Shown here: in pieces, positions 23,222-31,560 of the stretch | How the letters are laid out: the number at the start of each line of letters is the position of its first letter | Numbering within the stretch: position 1 is the first letter of the stretch | Source: JANLQX01 sp043775075 | Lineage (GTDB): Bacteria; Actinomycetota; Acidimicrobiia; Acidimicrobiales; JANYDT01 | Length of the DNA: 32,191 nt | Reading direction: 5' to 3' | Assembly: GCA_043775075.1 (NCBI GenBank) | Contig: JAYVSS010000008.1 | Coordinates: 1 to 32,191, forward strand | Made by a program: the position numbers and the translations under genes | The notes under the pieces: generated by a model | The model's input: the letters and a program-made list of their open reading frames with translations, nothing else | Told to the model about the DNA's origin: nothing | Databases searched by the model: none

Positions 23222-24549
23222 CACAACCCGAAGTGGATGCAACGGATTGCCGAGAGCACGACCGCATCGTCCAGTGGGTCCACGGTTCGAAGGTCGATCC
23301 ATGTTGCCCCGTCGTGGCCCCGAGCAATGATCGGCACCGACCACTCACGTAATAGGTCCACATATGATCCAGCAATGCGTAAGCCATAGGAGGCGATCTG
23401 GGTATCGGGCATCGTTCCCCCTCCTGGGGTGGACGAACACTCCGCCGCTCGAACCCGATCATCGACCACCGCCTCAGCTATCGCCGTGGCTCGGGCGTGA
23501 AGTTCGGCCACGGACCGGATGGCCTGCTCCCAGAACGGGAGAACGCGGGCGTCGCTGCGGGCGTAGGCCAGAAGGGTTTCTTGCAGGGCCTCGATCACCA
23601 GTGTTCCCGCTCGGAGAGGACGCATCAGCGGGTGACCGGCGCAGGCGGCGACGGTGGTGTCGCGCCCGAGCACGAGGCCAGCTTGGGGGCCGCCAAGGAG
23701 CTTGTCTGCGGACACGATCACCACGTCGGCCCCCTCGCGCACCCACTCCCGCACGCTCGGCTCGTTGCGTATCCACGCCACGTCCGGTTGACGACCCGAT
23801 GCATCAGCCAGCCAGGGAGTCGCCGCGTCGAGAAGACCGGTTCCGAGGTCCCCGACCACCGGAAGGCCGAGGGTGGCCAACGCCGCAATGCTCACCTCCT
23901 CCGTGAATCCGGTGATTCGGTAGTTCGATGGATGGACTTTCAACACGACGGCCACATCGTTTGTCTCGATCGCCCGCTGGTAGTCCGCCAGGCGCGTTCG
24001 GTTCGTGGTGCCGACCTCGATCAGCCGACACCCTGATTGTTCGATGATGTCAGGAATCCGAAATCCACCACCGATTTCGACGAGTTCCCCGCGGCTGATC
24101 ACCACGCCACGGCCATGGGCCAACGCCGCGAGCGCGAGGACCAACCCAGCGGCGCAGTTATTCACCACGACAGTCGCCTCGGCACCCGTGAGGCCGACGA
24201 GTAGGTCGGCCACTGCGCCGTGGCGTGAGCCGCGTTGGCCGGTCGCCAAGTCCAGTTCGATCGGGGTTGCCCGGACCCGGTCCGAGACGATGGTCGGGAG
24301 GGGGCGGGGAGCGCGACCGAGGTTGGTGTGCAGCAGCGTCCCCGTGCCGTTGATGACCGGGGTAAGCAGACGCCGAGTCGCCAGGCGGGCCAGGTCGACA
24401 GCGGCGGCTTCGGCCTCGTTCGGCGCCATGCCGACAGCGCGGCGAGCCGCATCGACCAGCATCGTCCGGGGCAGCCGATCGAACGCAGGCTGTTGCGCCA
24501 GGTGCCGGGCGAGGGCATCCACCGACGGGGGATGGGCGGAAGCAGACAT
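23221..24549 (-). CDS. selA: L-seryl-tRNA(Sec) selenium transferase SelA
   Basis: 442 codons from ATG 24549; a TTG-type start further upstream would add 28 unconserved residues. SelA is a PLP enzyme, a ring-shaped decamer in bacteria, that turns Ser-tRNA(Sec) into Sec-tRNA(Sec) using selenophosphate. The N-terminal helical domain (VDALARHLAQQPAFDRLPR) and PVINGTGTLLHTNLGRAP precede the fold-type I core. The PLP lysine is in VIVSADKLLGGPQAG, and VVVNNCAAGLVLAL and VEIGGGFRIPDI are typical. It is followed directly by selB. The upstream side is divergent from the penicillin-binding protein gene, with a hairpin between. selC and selD are not in this window. Confidence 0.97.
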   Translation of the reverse strand: MSASAHPPSVDALARHLAQQPAFDRLPRTMLVDAARRAVGMAPNEAEAAAVDLARLATRRLLTPVINGTGTLLHTNLGRAPRPLPTIVSDRVRATPIELDLATGQRGSRHGAVADLLVGLTGAEATVVVNNCAAGLVLALAALAHGRGVVISRGELVEIGGGFRIPDIIEQSGCRLIEVGTTNRTRLADYQRAIETNDVAVVLKVHPSNYRITGFTEEVSIAALATLGLPVVGDLGTGLLDAATPWLADASGRQPDVAWIRNEPSVREWVREGADVVIVSADKLLGGPQAGLVLGRDTTVAACAGHPLMRPLRAGTLVIEALQETLLAYARSDARVLPFWEQAIRSVAELHARATAIAEAVVDDRVRAAECSSTPGGGTMPDTQIASYGLRIAGSYVDLLREWSVPIIARGHDGATWIDLRTVDPLDDAVVLSAIRCIHFGL

Positions 24550-24605
24550 CACTACGAAACCTAGAGCCCGCGCCGATGGGTCAACGTTTCTCGCGTCGAT
24601 CGTCT

Positions 24606-24631
24606 GAATCGGCCAGCACGCTGGCCGATTC
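24606..24631. terminator. Perfect 11-bp hairpin between divergent selA and PBP genes
   Basis: GAATCGGCCAG - CACG - CTGGCCGATTC, followed on the plus strand by ATTTTG. It has the form of a terminator, yet no gene ends here: selA starts 57 bp to the left on the minus strand and the PBP starts about 100 bp to the right. It may be a leader hairpin, attenuator or operator. Confidence 0.55.
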
Positions 24632-24733
24632 ATTTTGCCGGTGTCTACCGGTCGCCTATCGGCTCGCTTTCCTCAAGGTCTGGTTGTTCCGAAAGGGACC
24701 CGCCAGCCGTCCGTCGGCTGCGACAATGGAGCG

Positions 24734-27094
24734 GTGCTGCGATTGATCGGTCGGTTCGTGCGGATCGTGGTGAAAAGTGCCACCGTGCTGACCTTCTCCG
24801 TCACCGTGGTGCCGCTGGCCCTGGTGGCGGCGGTGCTCGGCGTGGTGCTGTTCGCTCCGGTCCCGGTGGCGATCCCCGCTCGTAAGGTCCAGGCCGCCGT
24901 TCTGCCCACGAGTGTTTACGACGCTAACGGGCAGCTTCTCACTGTGTTCCGCCGCTTCGAGTCCAACATTCCGATGGGTCGTGGCGATATTCCCCGGGTC
25001 CTCCGCCAGGCCGTGCTGGCGTCGGAAGATCGCCGGTTTTACGCCCACCAGGGCGTCGACATCAAAGGCCTGGCCCGAGCTGTACGCCGGGACCTCAAAT
25101 CGGGTGAGGCTGAGCAGGGCGCGTCGACCATTACCCAACAGCTGGTGAAGACTGTCTATTACCCCGAAGACGATCTCAAGGATGCCGAAACGGCCAACGC
25201 CACGCCTCTTCGCCGGACTCTCGATCGAGGTTGGCGCAAGCTGCGAATTGCCATTATTGCCAATCGTCTTGACCGAGAACTTGGCAAAGATGAAATTCTG
25301 TATGAGTACTTAAGTAACATTTTTCTTGGCAACGGTGCGTATGGAATGGCCGCGGCTTCGGAAAGCTATTTCCGTAAACCAATCAAAGAACTCACGGCAT
25401 CTGAGGCCGCCACGCTTGTCGGAATCATCCCCGCGCCGAGCAAGTACGAACCCCGCACGAACATTGCGAATGCGGAGTTCAAGCGCAAGGCCACGCTTCA
25501 CCAGATGAACGATGTCGGCTACCTGAACGATGTCGAACTGGCAGACGCGCTCAGTCAAGAACTGTGGGCCGTTTCGCAGGGCGACCCTCCTGCCGGCAAA
25601 AAGGTCACGATTGTCTACGGTGCCCGCGAAGTCCAAACCCAGTACCCCTACTTTGTTGACTACGTGCGTCGGTATCTGATCGCTCGCTATGGTGACGTTG
25701 CGGTGTACAGCGGTGGCCTACGCGTGACCACAACAATTGATCCCCGGCTCCAGGCGGCGGCCGAAGCAGCCTCGAAGAACACCCTGGGCGGGACGAACAC
25801 CAACCTGGAGATGTCCATCGTGAGCGTGGAACCACTTACCGGATACGTGAAGGCGCTGGTGGGAGGACGGGATTTTGCCGCCCCGGGAGGGCAGGTCAAT
25901 TTGGCTCTCGGCGATTGTCCGAAACCGGCGAAGTTGCGGACCCTGCTGCGCGGCCGCGACCCGAAATTGGCGCCGACGTGTACGGGTCGGAACTACGTGG
26001 ACGGAGGCGGGTCGGGTCGGTCGCCCGGATCCTCGATCAAGCCCATTGTGCTGGCCGCAGCGTTCGCCCAGGGGGTCCCCCCCACTCAGGTGGTCAGCGG
26101 CGCACAATACGTGGACCCGCGATGCAAAAAGCCGGTGAAAGGTTGCATCATCGGCAACTATGAAGGTGCGGCCTATGGCCCGGTAGACCTGCGTACGGCA
26201 ACAATTAAATCAGTAAATACCGCCTATGCCCGTCTGGGCTATGACGTCGTGGGCATTGAAAATGTGGCGAGAATGGCCCAGCGCCTCGGTATCACCTCGG
26301 CCTGGTACGACCCCGCTCGGCACGGTCCGAGCTATTCCCTCGGCGGTATCGATGTGAGCCCGTTGGAGATGGCGGCGGCGTACTCGGTGTTCGCCGGTCG
26401 GGGACTGCGGGCGGCCGCCACGCCGATCCTTTCCGTAGTTGATGGCAGCGGAAAAGTCCTGGAGGACAACACCCAGACACGGCCCCGACGAGTGCTCAGC
26501 CAGGCGGTGGCGGACAATGTCAATCAGGTGCTCCAAGCGGTGGTGACCGAGGGAACGGGCAAGCGGGCGGCGCTTGGCGATCGGCCGGTAGCGGGCAAGA
26601 CCGGGACCAGCCAGGGCTATGGAAACGCCTGGTTCGTGGGGTACACGCCAACCCTTTCCACCGCCGTGTGGATGGGTTACCGGGATCGGCCGAGACCGCT
26701 GTACGGGATTCGTGGAGTGGCTCGCGTGGCCGGTGGCACCCTGCCCGCCGCTACGTGGTCGGCGTACATGAAAGTGGCCATGAACGGTATTCAGGCCACG
26801 ACCTTCGACGAAGCGGCGCCGATCGTCCGTCCGAAAAAACTCACGGTGGCCGAAATCAAGGCGAAGAAACTACGCGAGGGCATCGATCCGGGAACTCGAC
26901 GCAAACCGTCCGGTACGCAAACGTCGACGTTCCTCTCCGCCGAAGGCCCTCCGCTGCTCGTCAGTCCGCCGGTCGACGACTCGTTTCGTCCGTCGGCCCC
27001 GGTCACCACCGTGGCTTCGCCTCCGGGGGTTCCGCCATCGGTGGTGCCCGCCGTGGGGGCGTTGGCGCCAACGGACGGGGCCGCCAACCCGTAG
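24734..27094 (+). CDS. Bifunctional class A penicillin-binding protein
   Basis: About 786 residues from GTG 24734; the start is uncertain (an upstream TTG at 24635 lies within the hairpin area). It polymerises glycan strands and cross-links peptides in peptidoglycan. A short cytoplasmic end and one transmembrane helix (SVTVVPLALVAAVLGVVLFAP) come first. The GT51 transglycosylase has EDRRFYAHQGVD, GASTITQQLVK and ELGKDEILYEYLSNIFLG. The transpeptidase carries SSIK (nucleophile Ser, about residue 433), SVN and KTGTSQGYGNAWFVGY. The C-terminal 120 residues are Pro/Ser/Thr-rich without a PASTA domain. Its order relative to ArsA and WhiB genes recalls mycobacterial ponA2, but orthology is not shown. 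Confidence 0.95.
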   Translation: MLRLIGRFVRIVVKSATVLTFSVTVVPLALVAAVLGVVLFAPVPVAIPARKVQAAVLPTSVYDANGQLLTVFRRFESNIPMGRGDIPRVLRQAVLASEDRRFYAHQGVDIKGLARAVRRDLKSGEAEQGASTITQQLVKTVYYPEDDLKDAETANATPLRRTLDRGWRKLRIAIIANRLDRELGKDEILYEYLSNIFLGNGAYGMAAASESYFRKPIKELTASEAATLVGIIPAPSKYEPRTNIANAEFKRKATLHQMNDVGYLNDVELADALSQELWAVSQGDPPAGKKVTIVYGAREVQTQYPYFVDYVRRYLIARYGDVAVYSGGLRVTTTIDPRLQAAAEAASKNTLGGTNTNLEMSIVSVEPLTGYVKALVGGRDFAAPGGQVNLALGDCPKPAKLRTLLRGRDPKLAPTCTGRNYVDGGGSGRSPGSSIKPIVLAAAFAQGVPPTQVVSGAQYVDPRCKKPVKGCIIGNYEGAAYGPVDLRTATIKSVNTAYARLGYDVVGIENVARMAQRLGITSAWYDPARHGPSYSLGGIDVSPLEMAAAYSVFAGRGLRAAATPILSVVDGSGKVLEDNTQTRPRRVLSQAVADNVNQVLQAVVTEGTGKRAALGDRPVAGKTGTSQGYGNAWFVGYTPTLSTAVWMGYRDRPRPLYGIRGVARVAGGTLPAATWSAYMKVAMNGIQATTFDEAAPIVRPKKLTVAEIKAKKLREGIDPGTRRKPSGTQTSTFLSAEGPPLLVSPPVDDSFRPSAPVTTVASPPGVPPSVVPAVGALAPTDGAANP

Positions 27095-27282
27095 AGCGAC
27101 GCGGGTAGGTCAAGGGTGTCGTCGAGGATGTGTTCCCCCGGCCGGCCCGCCGACCAAAAAACACTGTGCCGTGCCCATTGGTCGCCACGCCTATCGTCTC
27201 GTCTCCTTGGGGGGGGGCTTAAGAGAATGGGCCCGTCGGTCGATGAGTAGAACATGTCGGCAACGTTTGCGCGCGGTGGCCT

Positions 27283-29559
27283 GTGTTGAATCGAAAGGAC
27301 ATCGCCGAGAGCGACTTTCTGCGGGCCATCGTCGACGTGGCCGGCGACGCCCTCATGGTGATCGACGCCGAGGGCATGATGCTCTACTCATCGAGCGGCC
27401 TCGGCCGGTTTGCCGGCGTGGTCGCGACCGACCTGATCGGTCACGGGTCCGCCACGCTCTTCCACGTTGATGACCGTGCGGGCGTGGTCAACGAGGTCGT
27501 CCGCATGGTCAAGGGGAAGATCAAACGGTCGTTTCTGGACTGTCGATTGGTGTCCCAATCGGGGGATATCCATCCCGTGCAGATCGAGGTCGTCAACGAG
27601 CGGGGGAACCCTGCGGTCGACGCCATCATCATCATTGTCCACGACGGACAGACCCTGCGTCGGGCCCAGGCTGACGCAGTGGCGGCATCGGCCGATCGTG
27701 CCCTGCTGGCGGCCAGTTCGGCCCGGTTCGCCAACAGCACAGTGGAGGACACGGAGCGCGATCTCCACCAGACCCTCGAAGACATTTGTGCCCACGCCGG
27801 AATTCGGCGGGCCATGCTTTGGTCGCTCGACGAGTTTGAGCGTTTTCTCGTTCCCAATGACGTGGCGGACGATTCTGCGCACGATACTCACCTCGGGGTG
27901 AGCACGCCCGACTTGCCTCTGGTCCTCCTGCGAGCGGCCTCGCCGGCGTTTTTCGACGGAGTGATTGCCAATATCGACGGCGCCAGCACGAACACCGATG
28001 AAGCGGCACTCCATCTGGAGCTCCTGGCCTCCATCGCCCCGGCGTCTGAGCAGCCGATGGAGCGGATCTTGTTCGTTCCTCTGCGATTGGCGGGAACGCT
28101 GGTCGGCGTTTTATCGCTTACCCCGACTATTGCCACGCAGCGATATTCGGTGGAGAACTACGACATGTTCTCGGGCTTGGCCAACGTGCTGGCCAATGCC
28201 ATCGGCCGTCGTAACGCCGAACGGGCCCTCGCGCACCAAGCGCTCCACGATCCGTTGACCGGCCTTCCGAATCGATCGCTGCTGCTTGATCGCCTTGAAC
28301 TGGCCTTGGCCCGCAGCGTTCGTACGGGCGAAAACGTGACGGTCATGCTCATCGATCTCGATGGGTTCAAGGACGTGAACGACACCCTCGGGCATGGAGT
28401 GGGCGACGAATTGCTCCGGATCATCGCTCGACGGCTTCAGCAGACCCTGAGAGACGCCGATTCCGTGGCCCGTCTGGGTGGAGACGAGTTCGTGGTGGTG
28501 GCCGAGACATCGATCGACGCCTTGCATGCGGGGACCGTGTCCAGCCGCATCCTTGAAGCGCTGCGTGAACCGGTGAGCCTCGTTGGTCAACAAATTTCCG
28601 TCAGTGGCTCTATCGGCGTGATGGTGGGGAACGCCCAGCAGGATCACACCATTGATGCCGCCACGCTGCTGCGCAAGGCCGACATTGCGATGTACCGGGC
28701 CAAGAGTGGTGGTCGCAATCGCATTGAGGTCTTCAGCGATGAGATGGAAGACAAGATTCTGCGTCGATTCGCGCTTTTAGAGGATCTCCAGCGCGGCTTG
28801 AGAGCAGGAGAGATCGTTGCCTGGTTCCAGCCGATAATCGATATCTCCTCCGGTCAGCTGACCTCATTTGAGGCATTGGCTCGATGGATTCACCCCGAGC
28901 GAGGAGTTGTCCCGCCCCTCGATTTCATCGAACTGGCGGAAGGAGGCGGTGTCGTACACGCCCTCGGACAGCGCATTCTCGAACAAGCGGTTTCGCAGCT
29001 CGCGCACTGGCACCGCAGCGGCCTCGTTGGTCCGCACATCACGGTATGTGTCAACGTCTCGGTTCGTCAGCTGCTCGCCCATGACTATGTGGACGCCGTG
29101 GCGCAGACGCTGGCTGCACACGGACTGGCACCGCAGAATCTGCACCTCGAACTGACGGAGACAATCCTCGCCGACCGCCAGCTGGCAACGGGTCCGTTAC
29201 TCCGATTGCGTGACCTCGGCGTGCGAGTTTCGATTGACGATTTCGGTACCGGCTATTCGTCGCTCTCCTACCTACGCGATCTGCCGATTGATTGCTTGAA
29301 GATCGACCGATCGTTCGTGCAGGGTCTGGGTACTGATCGCCGCGATAGTGCGCTCGTGGGAGCCGTTGTGACCATGGCGCTCGAGCTCGGTCTCGATGTT
29401 GTGGCCGAGGGCGTGGAGACGCTCGAACAGTTCGCCCAGCTTGAGCGACTCGGATGCCAACAGGCGCAGGGTTTTCTGTTCGGGCGTCCGGGGCCCGCCG
29501 CTGATGTCTCGGCGGCGATCGAGCGGATCTCCCAGTCCACCGTCAGCGCCAAGCGTTAG
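27283..29559 (+). CDS. PAS-GAF-GGDEF-EAL cyclic-di-GMP signalling protein
   Basis: 758 residues from GTG 27283, cytoplasmic (no transmembrane helix). An N-terminal PAS (about 10-125) and a GAF-like domain (about 150-310) sense an unknown signal. The GGDEF domain (about 325-485) has an intact GGDEF at 399-403 and an inhibitory RDAD site five residues before it, so diguanylate cyclase activity with product feedback is expected. The EAL domain (about 500-745) has EAL (530-532), ELTET, IDDFGTGYSS and VAEGVET, so phosphodiesterase activity is also expected. The dominant activity cannot be told. Its TAG stop overlaps the TAA of the convergent protease-fold gene by three bases. Confidence 0.96.
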   Translation: MLNRKDIAESDFLRAIVDVAGDALMVIDAEGMMLYSSSGLGRFAGVVATDLIGHGSATLFHVDDRAGVVNEVVRMVKGKIKRSFLDCRLVSQSGDIHPVQIEVVNERGNPAVDAIIIIVHDGQTLRRAQADAVAASADRALLAASSARFANSTVEDTERDLHQTLEDICAHAGIRRAMLWSLDEFERFLVPNDVADDSAHDTHLGVSTPDLPLVLLRAASPAFFDGVIANIDGASTNTDEAALHLELLASIAPASEQPMERILFVPLRLAGTLVGVLSLTPTIATQRYSVENYDMFSGLANVLANAIGRRNAERALAHQALHDPLTGLPNRSLLLDRLELALARSVRTGENVTVMLIDLDGFKDVNDTLGHGVGDELLRIIARRLQQTLRDADSVARLGGDEFVVVAETSIDALHAGTVSSRILEALREPVSLVGQQISVSGSIGVMVGNAQQDHTIDAATLLRKADIAMYRAKSGGRNRIEVFSDEMEDKILRRFALLEDLQRGLRAGEIVAWFQPIIDISSGQLTSFEALARWIHPERGVVPPLDFIELAEGGGVVHALGQRILEQAVSQLAHWHRSGLVGPHITVCVNVSVRQLLAHDYVDAVAQTLAAHGLAPQNLHLELTETILADRQLATGPLLRLRDLGVRVSIDDFGTGYSSLSYLRDLPIDCLKIDRSFVQGLGTDRRDSALVGAVVTMALELGLDVVAEGVETLEQFAQLERLGCQQAQGFLFGRPGPAADVSAAIERISQSTVSAKR

Positions 29560-30731
29560 CGCTTCGCTCCGGCTCCCCGCACCACATCAGCGTCGCAGCG
29601 CAGCACCTTCTGGCAAGCGGCACCGATAGGCGGGGCGAACCAGACGCCGTCGGAAGTAAATCCGAGCGGGGCGAACGTCCGAGTCGCCACGCCGACCACC
29701 TTGCCGTTGTTGTCCACGAGCGGAGCACCGCGAAACGCCACTCCGAGCGGCGCCGTGTGCTGTATGCCGGTTGATGACACATCAGCGACGAACCCCTGGG
29801 TTACTGCGCCGCCGGCCGTGCCGAGGGCACTCATGGCGAAAATCTGGGTGCCGAGGCGAACCTCGTTAGGGCGTCCCCACGGCAACTTCGGAAGGCTTGG
29901 CTGGTCGACGATGAGTAATGCCACATCGTTTGTTTCGTCCCATGTCCAGAGGCTCGCCGGGAGGTCCGTCGTGCCCTGTCGAAGGGTGACGGCAGGCCCC
30001 GGATCGCGCGTGGCGGCCTTCACTACGTCGTAGGACGTGAGGAGAAACGACCGCTGTCCATCCGCCGCCACGACAAACGCCGTGCCCACAGCCGGCGCGC
30101 CCGCCTCGTCGAAGGTCCGCACTACCCACAGCGAATTCTTTCCGGTTTCCAGCAGGTTACTTAAGGTGTCGCCGGTGGCGGCCAGTTTGCTCAGAGGCGC
30201 CAACTCGTCCTGAATCCGCGCTTGGGCATTCGTCGCCTCGTTGGCGATTTTCTGTGAACCCTCGCGAACCCGTCGATCAAGGCCCTGCACAAGAGCCTCC
30301 GAACGGTCCTTTTTATAGGCATAGTTCATATAAAGCACGGCGCTAATACCCCCAACGGCGAGTGCGGTTGTGAGAAGTAAGAGGCAAATACCGATCGCTG
30401 TGCGGGGTAAAATGCGACGGCGTGGAGCCATGCGCTTCCGGCGTCGCTCCAGCGCTTGCCGCCTTGCCTTCTTCGCTGCTTTCACCCGCTTTTTGGCCGC
30501 TCGGGTCCTTGATCGGTCCACTGCGCTTGCCGGTGCGGTCGGGGCGGAAACTGCTTCACTCGTCGAGACGCCGGGATCAGTTGGCGTGGCCATCTGAGGG
30601 TCGGAAAACTCAAACGAGTCTGAGGTATCGCCACTGAGCCAGTCGGCGTCGTCTGGAGCCCACTGCGGGTCACTACCGCTCCGCGCCCCCGCGGACCCGT
30701 CGAAGTCCAATCGATCTGACGGTAGGGACAT
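29556..30731 (-). CDS. Membrane-anchored trypsin-fold protein, probably catalytically inactive
   Basis: 391 residues from ATG 30731; a start 13 codons earlier would overlap the neighbouring Nudix gene region. An acidic cytoplasmic N-terminus leads into a strongly basic stretch (KKRVKAAKKARRQALERRRKR) and one transmembrane helix (about 111-137). A helical stalk follows, then an extracytoplasmic S1-type domain (about 195-390). The triad is largely gone. LLTSYDVV has Asp (D235) where LLTNYHVV-type enzymes have His. NDVALL keeps the Asp (D269). AFRGAPLVD has Arg (R334) in place of the Ser in GNSGGPLVD. The fold signatures around these sites are otherwise well kept, which points to a binding or sensing role. 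Confidence 0.85.
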   Translation of the reverse strand: MSLPSDRLDFDGSAGARSGSDPQWAPDDADWLSGDTSDSFEFSDPQMATPTDPGVSTSEAVSAPTAPASAVDRSRTRAAKKRVKAAKKARRQALERRRKRMAPRRRILPRTAIGICLLLLTTALAVGGISAVLYMNYAYKKDRSEALVQGLDRRVREGSQKIANEATNAQARIQDELAPLSKLAATGDTLSNLLETGKNSLWVVRTFDEAGAPAVGTAFVVAADGQRSFLLTSYDVVKAATRDPGPAVTLRQGTTDLPASLWTWDETNDVALLIVDQPSLPKLPWGRPNEVRLGTQIFAMSALGTAGGAVTQGFVADVSSTGIQHTAPLGVAFRGAPLVDNNGKVVGVATRTFAPLGFTSDGVWFAPPIGAACQKVLRCDADVVRGAGAKR

Positions 30732-30792
30732 GGAAAAACGGTAGCGGTGATGAGGTGAGGTGCTCGGCACTTGGTGCCGGTACCCTCAACAG

Positions 30793-31560
30793 GTGACCGC
30801 ACCGCCGCCGCTCGCATCGGTCCCCGTCCACCTTTCGGCCACCGTCCTCGTTGTTCGTCCGGCACCGATTGACGGTCACGAGATTGAAGTCCTCCTCCTC
30901 CAACGCAATCACCGCGGGACGTTCGTGGCCGGCGCGACCCTGTACCCCGGGGGTGCGGTCGACCCTGACGACGCCCACGTGCGCACCGTGCCCCACCGTG
31001 CGGGCGCCGCCGGTGGAGTGGGCGATGAAGGATGGTCGACCAGCCTACGGATGTCGGCGGTGGCGGCGGCACGCGAATGTTTTGAGGAGGCGGGAGTACT
31101 GCTGGCGGCCAACGACGACGGGTCGTGGGCCTCGTCGTCCCAGGTCTCGTCCCAGGTCGCGGCCATCGCCGCGGGGTTGAGCTTTTCCGACTCCGTGCAT
31201 GCGGCCGGTCTGCATGTGCCCGTCATTCGGTTTCTGCCGTGGGGACGTTGGGTTACGCCGATTGGAGCGTCTCGCCGGTACGACACCGTATTCTTCGTCG
31301 TCGGGGCCCCGGTGCATCACGAAGTGCGCGTCGATGGTGTGGAAATCGTCGGAGGGGCGTGGTGGAGCCCGGCGGCCGCTCTTGACGCCGAAGCCGCAGG
31401 TGAGATGCGACTGGTCACCCCGACGCGAAAGACCCTGGAACGGCTCGCTGCCCACGGTTCGGTCCACTCGTTGGGGCTGTACACCGGTGATTCCGGTGAT
31501 TCCGGCGGCGGGGATGGCGGGGATGGCGGGGATGGCGGGGACGGTGGGGACGGATCGTGA
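30793..31560 (+). CDS. Nudix hydrolase, NUDT19-like
   Basis: 255 residues from GTG 30793; an upstream start at 30760 would overlap the divergent gene. Nudix enzymes hydrolyse nucleoside diphosphates linked to another group. The N-terminal half has VLLLQRNHRGTFVAGATLYPGGAVDPDD, then an extended loop, then AAARECFEEAGVLL, the RExxEExG metal-binding core. The roughly 40-residue insertion between the Gly and the Arg of the box and the TLYPGG block are features of the NUDT19/CoA-diphosphatase-like subgroup. The tail is Gly/Asp-rich from a 9-bp tandem repeat. The last bases overlap a downstream gene (GTGA). Confidence 0.9.
   Translation: MTAPPPLASVPVHLSATVLVVRPAPIDGHEIEVLLLQRNHRGTFVAGATLYPGGAVDPDDAHVRTVPHRAGAAGGVGDEGWSTSLRMSAVAAARECFEEAGVLLAANDDGSWASSSQVSSQVAAIAAGLSFSDSVHAAGLHVPVIRFLPWGRWVTPIGASRRYDTVFFVVGAPVHHEVRVDGVEIVGGAWWSPAAALDAEAAGEMRLVTPTRKTLERLAAHGSVHSLGLYTGDSGDSGGGDGGDGGDGGDGGDGS
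31510..31554. repeat. 9-bp tandem repeat, five copies, at the end of the Nudix gene
   Basis: GGGGATGGC in three exact copies and two variants (GGGGACGGT, GGGGACGGA), after two copies of GGTGATTCC at 31486-31503. It encodes the Gly-Asp-Gly tail. The frame is preserved by the 9-bp unit. Confidence 0.93.

Noticed and set aside
24632..24733. Possible tRNA-Sec (selC) beside selA
   Set aside because: A TCA triplet in CCTCAAG resembles an anticodon loop, but the base before it is not T, and no acceptor or long variable arm can be folded.
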